Part shown: in pieces, positions 1 through 9,685 of the stretch
Numbering within the stretch: the first letter of the stretch is position 1
How the letters are laid out: every line of letters starts with the position of its first letter
Assembly (NCBI GenBank): GCA_033032865.1
Contig: JAWHQI010000201.1
Span: 4,465,501 to 4,529,500 of the forward strand
DNA: 64,000 nt
Origin: Dactylorhiza incarnata
Taxonomy: Eukaryota; Streptophyta; Magnoliopsida; Asparagales; Orchidaceae
Direction of reading: 5' to 3'
The notes under the pieces: model-generated
Databases searched by the model: none
The model's input: only the letters and a program-made list of their open reading frames with translations
Told to the model about the DNA's origin: nothing
Translations under genes and position numbers: made by a program

Positions 1-1886
1 CGCACGACCATTTCCCTCTTCGCGCACGACCAGTGATCGTGCGCCAGCGATCGTGCATTAATTCAGAAGAGAATCGAGTTCTGTCTCGGACAGTGCGCAC
101 GACCATTTCCCTCTTCGCGCACGACCAGTGATCGTGCGCTAGCGATCGTGCGCCCTGTTTATTCTGTTCCGCGATTTTGAGCGGAGAAGAAGATCGGACC
201 GTCCAAATCTTTTGGAATTTGATCCAACGGCTAGGTTTAGTTGCGGGAGACCTTTAGGGCTGATGAGAGGGGGTTAAACCCTCATATCCTCTAAGCCATT
301 CTCTCTCCAAACCCTAGAGAAAGAAGGAGGAGCCAAGGAAGAAGAAGGTAGATCCCGCCATTGACGGAGCTCCGGAGCTCCGTTTCGCGAGCCGTTTCCA
401 GATTTGGAGAGTGCAGCCCGGTGCGGTCGTTTCTCTCCGTGTAGAATCTCGGATCTATGGCGAAAAAGAACGCATCTAGGGTAACAATTCTTCCTCCCGA
501 ACTTTGGACTTGTATTTGTCCTTTCATTCCTCTTCCTATGTTTGCATGAGGTATCTCTTTCACCAAATAGGTGAAGTGTAGGATTTCCTCAAGTTCTTCG
601 GAACTCCGGGTAGATTGTGTCCGTCCCCGGCATTATAGCAAGTAGAAAATCCGGTAGTCGTGCGGATTTAGGCATTTTGTGTGAAGCCTATTCGTGGTCG
701 TGAGCCCGAATCGGTGATGCTTGATTTGCGACGTTGCATTTAGGTTAGGCCTAGAATGCGTGCCGGAGAATGACTCCGTGAACTCACCTATAGTATTGCG
801 GGAACTAAGTGTATGCGTCTTGTGAAGATCCTAACAAAAGCCCCATGCTTTGAGTTTTGGTTGAAGGCAAACCTTCACCACGAAATTGATGCGGAGTGTA
901 TTGCACCTCCATTGTTGAGTATTTGTGAAACCTAGATCCTTGTGAAGGGGTTAGGTGCGTAGCATATATTTAGTGTAGCACTTGAAAGTGCTAAACCCTT
1001 ACGGGCCGAGGCGAAGACGTACCCGCGTCGTGCGATAGATCGCGACGATTAGAGCACGGGCAAAGCTAAACCGAACCCGTTTCCATGCAGATCGGTAAGA
1101 GGTCCCTTCCTCAGGAAAGCCGTGTGATCATGGGAGAGGTCGTGGAAGGTGTCATACCTAGACCGACCAAAAGCTCTTGTTTCCACCCAAGGTTGTGGCC
1201 CTTACGGTGGAGTGTTTTGTGAAATGGATGTTGTTAGCCTCATGCGATTGCTTAGGCGGTTATGGGGAACCTTCGGGTGAACCCAACCAACATCATGTGC
1301 ATACCTAGGTTCCCTTCTTTTGATGCTCAACCTAGAAGATTGATTGTGCTTGAAACCTCACCTCGTGTAGTTGCACTTTCTTTATTTTTAGTACTTGTGC
1401 TAGTATGGCTTGCTTGCAGGGTAGAAGCTCCGCCACCCCGGAAAAGGGGTGGGGTCGTTATAATTTGGTCAGCTGTGCTGACCGTTACTTTGTTTGCCAC
1501 CGCTTGGTGGAATGTTCTTATGCAGGTGCAGGTGAGCCTAGCGGGAAATAGCGGGCGATGGCCCTTTGCAATGTTGGCCCTCGAAGGCCAGCCCTTTTCC
1601 TGTTATTCATGTATGGCCGGCCTGCGTGCCGATGTATGCTTATGGAGTTTTGTGCATTAGATGAATGTAAGGCCTTAAGGCCGTAACTCTTATTCTAGAT
1701 ACATTCCTATGATAGTGGACAGTTCTATTTGAATGGTTTAATTAATGCTTCCGCTTACGTTTTGTACTATCGTTTAGTTGTTACTTTTCTGGTTATCACC
1801 TTTTAACTCCTAGCTAGTGTGGTTTGTATGGCGTGGGGTCCCGTCCGGACCTGCTGTTATACTCTTCGTACTGGCAGGATGTTACA
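1..1886 (+). repeat. Element A 5' LTR (partial)
   Basis: This matches the 3' LTR from about position 7043 onward, so roughly the first 185 bases of the LTR are outside the window. It ends in GTTACA directly before the primer-binding site. The first 160 bases hold tandem copies of a unit of about 97 bp containing palindromic GCGCACGA/TCGTGCGC arms. Open frames inside the LTR (for example minus strand 291-566 and plus strand 1262-1660) recur in the other LTR and resemble no protein I recognise. Confidence 0.95.
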
Positions 1887-1889
1887 ATT

Positions 1890-1900
1890 TGGTATCGGAC
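1890..1900 (+). other. Element A primer-binding site (degenerate tRNA-iMet type)
   Basis: TGGTATCGGAC lies three bases after the LTR end and resembles the plant initiator-Met tRNA complement TGGTATCAGAGC, with changes in its second half. The weakened match may reduce priming. Confidence 0.7.
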
Positions 1901-1923
1901 TTAAGGCGTCGATCCGTAGTTTA

Positions 1924-1956
1924 GCGAATTCGGGACGAATTCCTTTTAAGGGGTGG
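1924..1956 (+). repeat. Polypurine-tract-like copy inside the 5' leader of element A
   Basis: The stretch with CGGGACGAAT, then CCTTTTAAGGGGTGG closely resembles the sequence just before the 3' LTR (about 6825-6857, CGGGACGAAATTCTTTTAAG followed by GAGGGTGGAG). The leader therefore holds a second copy of the 3' pre-LTR region soon after the primer-binding site. Confidence 0.65.
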
Positions 1957-2112
1957 TGCGCACGGGTTGTGCATTCACCTAAAACGACAAAAACTAATAA
2001 GAATGTCCACTTAGGAATGAAAAGAAAACATACTTGTTTGCGGAACCTGAGCGTTCCATGAGTGATGTTTGATATATTTTGGGTCACTAAATTGTGCTTT
2101 GCATGATTATAG

Positions 2113-3333
2113 GTGACTAGAAGTGCTGCGGGGCAGTCTCGACCCCGTAACACCGCTGAAAGTAGTGGGTCGGCTGAAGTGCCAGCGACCACTCCTTCTG
2201 CTGAAATGATCAAATTAGTCGCAGAAGCGGTCTTCGCGATGATCAACGCTCAACCCCAAAGGCTGGTCCAGCCTGCTACTCCTACTCCGGATGTGGCCCC
2301 TGAGGCTGTTGCTGCAGTGGAACCTGCGGCGGAACCAAGGGTGGAGGCCCCTGTGCCTGCAGCTGCAGTAGAACCTGCGGTAGCGCCGAGGGTGGAACCT
2401 CAAGTTGCGCAAGTAGTTGCGGGGCGAGCGCGTGACCAGCAATTAAAGCATTTCCTGAGCTTTAATCCTCCTACCTTCTCGGGATCTGAGTCCCCAACGG
2501 AGGCAGAGGACTGGTTGTCAAGAGTTAGAAGAACTCTGAGGGCGACAGCGACGGACGATGCCATGATGGTCACCTTAGCCACTTTCCTTCTTGATGGAGA
2601 GGCTGTGCTGTGGTGGGAAGAGCAGGAGCTGCATAAGTTCTGCGGTAGAGATATTACTGAAATCACAATGGCTGAGTTTTCAAAGTCGTTCCTCCAAAGG
2701 TTTATCCCCTCTGCCCAGCGCATTGCGTTACAAAACCAGTTCTTGAGGTTGACACAAGGTGATCGCTCCGTTGACGATTACTTGCATGAGTTTACCAGAC
2801 TGAGTCGCCATGCGGGGTCCTTGGTGGAGGATGAGGAGGCAAAGACAAATAAGTTCTATGAAGGGCTTCGGGACGAGTTGAGGCTGCTCCTTGCAGGCCC
2901 TATGACGTTCGGCTTCCAAGTGATGGTGCAAACTGCCAGATCTTTGGAGTTGGACATGAAGAGGGTACAAGCAAGGGGTGTTGTAAAGAAACCTGAGTTT
3001 CATGCGCCGGCCTCTCAGTCCAAGTCAGATTTCAGAAGGAACAAAAGGAAGTTCAAACAGGCGGAACCAGCTCCTTCAAATGTTTCGGGAGCCACGACCG
3101 CGCGGACTCCTATTACGTGTTTCACCTGCGGGAGGGTGGGACACAAAGCTGCGGTGTGTCGAAGTGGTCCCCCGAAGGCTGGTAATCGAGCGGTGGATTA
3201 TGCTCGTACTGCGGAAAAGGGTAAAGCTACGGAGTCTTCGGCTTCCCAACACATTCCGACTCAGCCGAGAGTCTATTCGCTTGGCCAACAAGAAGCTATA
3301 CGACAAACTGATGTCGTCACAGGTACGAATTAG
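2113..3333 (+). CDS. gag: Element A Gag polyprotein
   Basis: This open frame encodes about 406 residues. The N-terminal third is rich in Ala, Pro, Val and Glu and looks disordered. A retrotransposon gag (capsid-like) domain follows around residues 115-290, with the typical [11 protein letters not shown] stretch and a [18 protein letters not shown] segment. A zinc knuckle ([15 protein letters not shown]-x2-C-x4-H-x4-C) lies near residue 336. Gag would form the particle shell and package RNA. The frame opens right after TATAG at 2108-2112, and the first in-frame ATG is at 2206, at a place matching the first ATG of gag in the B copies. Either translation starts at 2206 or a 5' leader exon supplies the start. 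The stop follows the protease-proximal segment and overlaps a candidate intron. Confidence 0.9.
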   Translation: MTRSAAGQSRPRNTAESSGSAEVPATTPSAEMIKLVAEAVFAMINAQPQRLVQPATPTPDVAPEAVAAVEPAAEPRVEAPVPAAAVEPAVAPRVEPQVAQVVAGRARDQQLKHFLSFNPPTFSGSESPTEAEDWLSRVRRTLRATATDDAMMVTLATFLLDGEAVLWWEEQELHKFCGRDITEITMAEFSKSFLQRFIPSAQRIALQNQFLRLTQGDRSVDDYLHEFTRLSRHAGSLVEDEEAKTNKFYEGLRDELRLLLAGPMTFGFQVMVQTARSLELDMKRVQARGVVKKPEFHAPASQSKSDFRRNKRKFKQAEPAPSNVSGATTARTPITCFTCGRVGHKAAVCRSGPPKAGNRAVDYARTAEKGKATESSASQHIPTQPRVYSLGQQEAIRQTDVVTGTN

Positions 3334-3405
3334 AAGTTAGCTTTTACAGCTATATATATAATTCATACTGTGGTACGACTATATGCTTTATTTGTGTGCA
3401 ATTAG
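3323..3405 (+). other. Candidate 83-nt GT-AG intron at the gag/protease junction of A
   Basis: A G|GTACGAA donor lies 11 bases before the gag stop, and a T-rich stretch ending in CAATTAG|GTTTC gives an acceptor. Removing 3323-3405 would join the gag frame to the protease frame without a shift and would skip the gag stop. The same donor and acceptor positions recur in both B copies. I see no other stop-free gag-to-pol route here. Splicing itself is inferred, not shown. Confidence 0.6.
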
Positions 3406-6400
3406 GTTTCGTCCTAATTTTCAACTATCCGGCGAGAGCTCTATTTAATACGGGTGCATCACACTCTTTTCTGTCCGAGGACTTCGTTGTGCGAATCGGA
3501 GTGCCATCTACCTTCGTAGAAGATAGATTGGAAGTAGTGCTACCCAATGGATCTCGAATGAGTGCGAATAGGAAGAGCCGTGTGAAGGTGCGGATCGGAA
3601 GTCAGGATTTTGACTTGGAAGCGTCGTTATTACCGTTAGCTGAATTTGATGTGATCTTCGGCATGGACTGGCTCTCGGAGCAGCGGGCATGCATAGATTG
3701 CAATACAAAGGAGATCACTCTGGGAAGGGACACCGAAGGAGAAACCATGTTCGCCGGTATGCGAGGAGCGAGCAAGACGCTGATGTCTACTCTCCAGGTG
3801 GTTAAGGCGGTGAGAAAAGGCGCCGAGTTGTTCTTCACCTTGTTGGAGACTTCAGAGCCAATGCCCAGGTTATGTGATGTCCCAGTTGTAGCAGAGTACG
3901 CCGACGTGTTTCCTAACGAACTCCCTGGGGCTCCGCCTCAGTGGGAGATCGATTTCTGTATCGAGTTGGTGCCAGGTGCCAAACCTGTGACCCGCTCACC
4001 GTACCGGATAGCGCCAAAGGAATTGGCAGAGCTGAAGGTTCAATTGCAAGAGCTGCTAGAGCAAGGCTACATACGTCCAAGTTCATCGCCTTGGAGTGCA
4101 CCGGTCCTCTTTGTGAAAAAGAAGGACGGGAGCTTGCGTCTATGCATTGTTTATCGAGAGCTAAACAAGTTGACCGAGAAGAACCGATATCCGATTCCAA
4201 GAATCGATGATCTATTCGACCAACTGGTGGGGTCGACGGTTTACTCCAAGCTGGACCTAAGGTCCGGCTACTACCAACTGCGGATAAGGGAATGTGACAT
4301 TCCAAAAACAGCGTTCAGTACCCGCTTTGGGCACTATGAGTTCACGGTGATGCCGTTCGGTCTGTCCAATGCACCGTCGGTATTCATGGACTTAATGAAC
4401 AGGACGTTCCGTGAGTATTTAGATCAATTTGTGATCGTCTTTATCGACGACATTTTGGTATACTCTCAATCGGAAGAGGAGCATGTAGGGCATCTGCACG
4501 CCGTTCTGAGCACCTTGAGGAGGAGTCAGCTCTATGCCAAGTTCTCCAAGTGCGAGTTTTGGCTACCGTCAGTAGCATTCCTTGGTCACGTCGCTAGTGG
4601 AGATGGAATTGCAGTAGATCCGTCGAAGATAGAAGCGATCCGAGCGTGGCCTTTGTTGAAAAACGTAGCGGAAGTCCGAAGTTTCTTAGGACTTGCCGGC
4701 TATTATAGGCGCTTTGTGGAAAACTTCTCGAGGATCGCACTTCCTCTCACAAAACTGACTAGGAAGGATCATAAGTTCGTTTGGTCGCCCGAGTGCGCAC
4801 GAGCTTTTGAAGAACTGAAGAGCCGTCTGACCACGGCGCCCATTCTATGCCCGCCACAAGGTACGGAAGGCTACGAAATTTATAGCGACGCCTCAGGAAG
4901 TGGTTTGGGTTGTGTCCTAGTGCAGTTCGGGAAGGTAATTGCATACGGCTCCCGGCAACTGAAGGTTCATGAGAGGAATTACCCGGTCCATGATTTGGAG
5001 CTAGCGGCCGTGGTATTCGCTCTTAAGCTTTGGAGGCATTATTTATATGGCGTGAAGATCGATATCTTTACCGACCACAAGAGCCTCAAGTACTTGCTGG
5101 ATCAAAGGGAGTTGAATATGCGTCAAAGGAGGTGGTTGGAGTTCCTTGGGGACTACACCTTCGACATCAATTATACTCCCGGTAAGGGAAATGTAGTAGC
5201 GGACGCGCTGAGTCATCGGGCTCCCGCTCAAGCAAATTGGATTTTGATGCACGATGAGCGTCTAATCCGTGAGCTAGAGGAAATGGAGATCGTATGCATT
5301 GATAGGAGAATGTCTACTTCAGCATGCTTGAACTGGACGGAGGTTCAATACGACCTTGCCGACCGAGTTCGACAAGCATTGGAGCTGGACGAGAGCATGA
5401 AACGCTATAAAGCAGAAACCGTTGAGGGGTTAAACGCTGATTTCTCCTTTGAAGACGACCTTATGTGGAAACAGGAAAGGTTGTGCATCCCAAACGTTGG
5501 CACTCTACGGGCGGAGTTGATGTACGAGGCTCATCATACCAAGTACTCGATCCACCCGGGGAGCGCTAAAATGTATATGGATTTGAAGAAATTGTTCTGG
5601 TGGCCGGGTATGAAGAAAGACATTGCCCTTTACGTGGCCAAGTGTCATACTTGCGCGTTGGTGAAAGCGGAATGTCAACGTCCCGCTGGGTTTCTGAAGT
5701 CCTTGCCGATTCCGGAATGGAAGTTTGATGATATTTCGATGGATTTCGTGCACGGATTGCCGAGATCGCAGCATGGAAACGACGCCATCTGGGTGATCGT
5801 GGACCGTTTGACGAAGGTATCACACTTCATTCCGAACAGGAAGGATGATTCTGTAGAGAAGCTAGCAAAGCTCTATGTAGATAGTATTGTGAGACTGCAC
5901 GGTGTCCCCCGTAGTATCGTCAGCGATCGTGACGGGCGTTTCACATCGAAAGATTGGAGGCTTATCCATGAACTGTTGGGCACGAAATTGAAGTTCAGCA
6001 CGGCCTTCCACCCGCAAACGGATGGACAGACCGAGAGAACCAACAGGACTATGGAGGATATGCTCCGAATGTGCACTCTAGATTTTGGAAAGAGGTGGGA
6101 AGATCATCTCTACATGATCGAGTTCGCCTACAATAATAGCTATCAAGCCAGTATAAAGATGGCTCCCTTCGAAGCCCTCTATGGTAAGAAGTGTCGTACG
6201 CCGTTGTCTTGGGCGGAAACGGGCGATACTAAGCTATTGAAGCGAAAGGATGTTGAAGAAGCAACTTCGACGATCCGGACTATACGTGAAAGGCTATTGG
6301 TTGCCCAGGATAGGCAAGCAAAGTATTTCAATGCCAAGCATAGGAACCTAGAGTTTGCCGTCGGTGACCGGGTTTACTTAAAGATCAAACCGTGCAAAGG

Positions 6401-6793
6401 GGTATCAAGGATCCGACGCTTGAAAAAGCTCAGTCCAAGGTACTTAGGCCCGTTTGAGATCGTGGAGATTGTTGGTGATGCGGCTTATCGGCTTGCACTA
6501 TCTGCAGAGCTGAGCGGTCTGCACGATGTGTTTCACATTTCAGTGTTGAGGAAGGCAGTGTAAGAGCCTACTCATATCGTTGCGGTCGGCAAAGTTCCGG
6601 TTGATAGTGGGTTGTCGACGAAGTTCAAGCCCTTACGCATCGAAGATACCGAAGTAAAGCAGCTGCGGAACAAGTCCATTCGGATGGTAAAAGTCCGGTG
6701 GGATAATTGCGGCCGAGAGGAGCTCTCTTGGGAGAGAGAGAGCAAGCGATGCTTGCGGAGTACCCCGAGCTATTTCTCTCAGGTAAATTATAG
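3406..6793 (+). pseudogene. pol: Element A Pol polyprotein (PR-RT-RH-IN-chromodomain-like), disrupted near its C-terminus
   Basis: Read in one frame to a stop at 6561-6563, this holds an aspartic protease (NTGASHSF, with Asn where the catalytic Asp belongs), RT with FIDDILVY near 4440, RNase H ([12 protein letters not shown] near 4870), an integrase HHCC zinc finger (5530-5670), the integrase core ([23 protein letters not shown]) and the GPFEIVE segment. After the stop the same frame continues with a chromodomain-like module (WDNCGREELSWERE, 6600-6740). Then an extra AG in a GAGAGAG run near 6735 shifts the frame, and the expected C-terminus ends at 6793 in another frame. RT also has CIVYRELN where the B copies have CIDYRELN. 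The enzyme set is complete, but at least four changes would impair it. Confidence 0.92.
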
Positions 6794-6837
6794 CTGAATT
6801 TCTTGCTATTTCTATTTTATAAATTTCGGGACGAAAT

Positions 6838-6857
6838 TCTTTTAAGGAGGGTGGAGT
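6838..6857 (+). other. Element A polypurine tract
   Basis: The purine-rich stretch TCTTTTAAGGAGGGTGGAGT directly precedes TGTAACACC of the 3' LTR, the normal site for priming of plus-strand DNA. Confidence 0.8.
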
Positions 6858-8918
6858 TGTAACACCCCAAAATTCGTGGTTCAGCGAAGTAGGCGGAGTG
6901 GTAGTGCTGCACTTGAAGCAGGCTAAATCTTCCCTTTCTGCTCTTAGCGCATAATCAGTGGCCTCATCGCACACGACCGGCGATCGTGCGCCAGCGATCG
7001 TGCGTTAATTCAGAAGAGAATCGAGTTCTGTCTCGGACAGTGCGCACGACCATTTCCCTCTTCGCGCACGACCAGTGATCGTGCGCCAGCGATCGTGCGT
7101 TAATTCAGAAGAGAATCGAGTTCTGTCTCGGACAGTGCGCTCGACCATTTCCCTCTTCGCACACGACCAGTGATCGTGCACTAGCGATCTTGCGCCCTGT
7201 TTATTCTGTTCCGCGATTTTGAGCGGAGAAGAAGATCGGACCGTCCAAATCTTTTGGAATTTGATCCAACGGCTAGGTTTAGTTGCGGGAGACCTTTAGG
7301 GCTGATGAGAGGGGGTTAAACCCTCATATCCTCTAAGCCATTCTCTCTCCAAACCCTAGAGAAAGAAGGAGGAGCCAAGGAAGAAGAAGGTAGATCCCGC
7401 CATTGACGGAGCTCCGGAGCTCCGTTTCGCGAGCCGTTTCCAGATTTGGAGAGTGCAGCCCGGTGCGGTCGTTTCTCTCCGTGTAGAATCTCGGATCTAT
7501 GGCAAAAAAGAATGCGTCTAGGGTAACGATTCTTCCTCCCGAACTTTGGACTTGTATTTGTCCTTTCATTCCTCTTCCTATGTTTGCATGAGGTATCTCT
7601 TTCACCAAATGGGTGAAGTGTAGGATTTCCTCAAGTTCTTCGGAACTCCGGGTAGATTGTGTCCGTCCCCGGCATTATTGCAAGTAGAAAATCCGGTAGT
7701 CGTGCGGATTTAGGCATTTTGTGTGAAGCCTATTCGTGGCCGTGAGCCCGAATCGGTGATGCTTGATTTGCGACGTTGCATTTAGGTTAGGCCTAGAATG
7801 CGTGCCGGAGAATGACTCCGTGAACTCACCTATAGTATTGCGGGAACTAAGTGTAGGCGTCTTGTGAAGATCCTAACAAAAGCCCAATGCTTTGAGTTTT
7901 GGTTGAAGGCAAACCTTCACCACGAAATTGATGCGGAGTGTATTGCACCTCCCTTGTTGAGTATTCGTGAAACCTAGATCCTTGTGAAGGGGTTAGGTGC
8001 GTAGCGTATATTTAGTGTAGCACTTGAAAGTGCTAAACCCTTACGGGCCGAGGCGAAGCCGTACCCGCATCGTGCGATAGATCGCGATGATTAGAGCACG
8101 GGCAAAGCTAAACCGAACCCGTTTCCATGCAGATCGGTAAGAGGTCCCTTCCTCAGGAAAGCCGTGTGATCATGGGAGAGGTCGTGGAAGGTGTCATACC
8201 TAGACCGACCAAAAGCTCTTGTTTCGGTGGCCCTTACGGTGGAGTGTTTTGTGAAATGGATGTTGTTAGCCTCATGTGATTGCTTAGGCGGTTGTGGGGA
8301 ACCTTCGGGTGAACCCAACCAACATCATGTGCATACCTAGGTTCCCTTCTTTTGATGCTCAACCTAGAAGATTGATTGTGCTTGAAACCTCACCTCGTGT
8401 AGTTGCACTTTCTTTATTTTTAGTACTTGTGCTAGTATGGCTTGCTTGCAGGGTAGAAGCTCTGCCACCCCGGAAAAGGGGTGGGGTCGTTATAATTTGG
8501 TCAGCTGTGCTGACCGTTACTTTGTTTGCCACCGCTTGGTGGAATGTTCTTATGCAGGTGCAGGTGAGCCTAGCGGGAAATAGCGGGCGATGGCCCTTTG
8601 CAATGTTGGCCCTCGAAGGCCAGCCCTTTTCCTGTTATTCATGTATGGCCGGCCTCCGTGCCGATGTATGCTTATGGAGTTTTGTGCATTGGATGAATGT
8701 AAGGCCTTAAGGCCGTATCTCTTATTCTGGATACATTCCTATGATAGTGGACAGTTCTATTTGAATGGTTTAATTAATGCTTCCACTTACGTTTTGTACT
8801 CTCGTTTAGTTGTTACTTTTCTGGTTATCACCTTTTAACTCCTAGCTAGTGTGGTTTGTATGGCGTGGGGTCCCGGCCGGACCTGCTGTTATACTCTTCG
8901 TACTGGCACGATGTTACA
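6858..8918 (+). repeat. Element A 3' LTR (complete, about 2,061 bp)
   Basis: It starts TGTAACACC after the polypurine tract and ends GATGTTACA before C1 gag sequence. It is homologous to 1-1886. The first 350 bases hold tandem repeats of about 97 bp with CGCACGA/TCGTGCG palindromes (about 6967-7200). The start is also similar to that of the B LTRs, so A and B belong to related families. Confidence 0.95.
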
Positions 8919-9685
8919 AACTCTATGATGAATTTGTTCTAACTTGCAAATCCTATGATCAAAGTATAAAAGATAATATTATATTAAATCGTGAAAATGA
9001 ATCTATTATAAAAGAAAATCACAAGCTCACAAAAAAATTGATCTCCCTTGAAAAGAGAAAGGTTTCATGTCAAGAGTGTGAGCACTCTTTATTTAAGACA
9101 AAAGAACTTGAAGTTTCTCTTTCTAAGGCCCCCTCACAAAACAAAACTATTGCAAAAGAAAAGGGGAACTTAGAGAAAAAACTAAGAACCTCTCTTTTAC
9201 AAATTGAAAATAACAAAAAGGGATTTGAAAATAAATGTGTTGTGATTGAACAAGAAAATACATTTCTTAAAAAACAAAATCATGACCTCAATATAGCCAT
9301 AAAAAAATTTGGGATTGGTAAAAAATCCCTGGATATGATTTTGGGAAACCAATGTTATGGTTCTGGAAAGTTTGGGGTCGGATATAAAAGTGAACCCTAC
9401 CGCCCAGCGCTAGCCACTAACACCGACGGTAGCTCAAGTGTTAAAAAATCTTCTGTTTTTTCTAATGTTCAAACATCATCCAGCAAGAGCAACGTAGAAA
9501 CTCAGAAAAGGGTCTCAACTCCCATTATTTCGTGTGCTAATTGTCTTAAGTTTGGACACACATCTAGCTCTTGCAGGAATATAAAAAAATGATCGTTAAA
9601 ACAAATCTGGGTACCTATGAAATCGACTTACTCTATGGGTGGTACCTCTTGGGTATCTGGAACTTTACTCTCATCTTCTCTCTAG
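8919..9685 (+). pseudogene. gag: C1 Gag, C-terminal part, truncated 5' by A
   Basis: The frame enters directly from the A LTR and shows a lysine-rich coiled-coil region (about 8930-9330), a linker, and one zinc knuckle (CANCLKFGHTSSSC, 9535-9580). A TGA at 9590-9592 interrupts it; the frame continues through IWVPM, a tail shared in form with the other copia gag proteins here, to TAG at 9683-9685. The pol frame is the same frame, so gag and pol are separated by in-frame stops rather than a shift. The N-terminal capsid part is missing because of the A insertion. Confidence 0.85.

Larger units (their letters stand above)
1..8918 (+). mobile_element. Element A: Tekay/Del-like Ty3/gypsy LTR retrotransposon, 5' LTR truncated by window edge
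   Basis: Sequence 1-1886 recurs at about 7043-8918, which defines two LTRs around a gag-pol interior. The order is gag, protease, RT, RNase H, integrase and then a chromodomain-like tail, which is the Ty3/gypsy order; the tail and the LTRs of about 2 kb fit the Tekay/Del chromovirus lineage. The LTR starts TGTAACACC and ends GATGTTACA. The element interrupts the gag of copia element C1, whose reading resumes at 8919. The expected 5-bp duplication on the right is AACTC (8919-8923); the left partner lies outside the window. The two LTRs are nearly identical apart from scattered substitutions and a 10-bp indel, so the insertion is fairly recent. gag-pol carries disabling changes, so this copy is probably not autonomous. 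Confidence 0.93.

Noticed and set aside
291..566. Minus-strand open frame of 91 codons, repeated at 7333-7608
   Set aside because: It lies inside both LTRs of A, has no protein similarity I recognise and simply follows the LTR duplication.
1262..1660. Open frame with a hydrophobic stretch in the A LTR (also 8294-8710)
   Set aside because: LTR sequence near the U5 side; the hydrophobic run is an accident of T-rich DNA.
1887..2112. tRNA gene suspected from GGTATC-type sequence after LTRs
   Set aside because: These are primer-binding sites complementary to a tRNA 3' end; no cloverleaf or A and B boxes follow.
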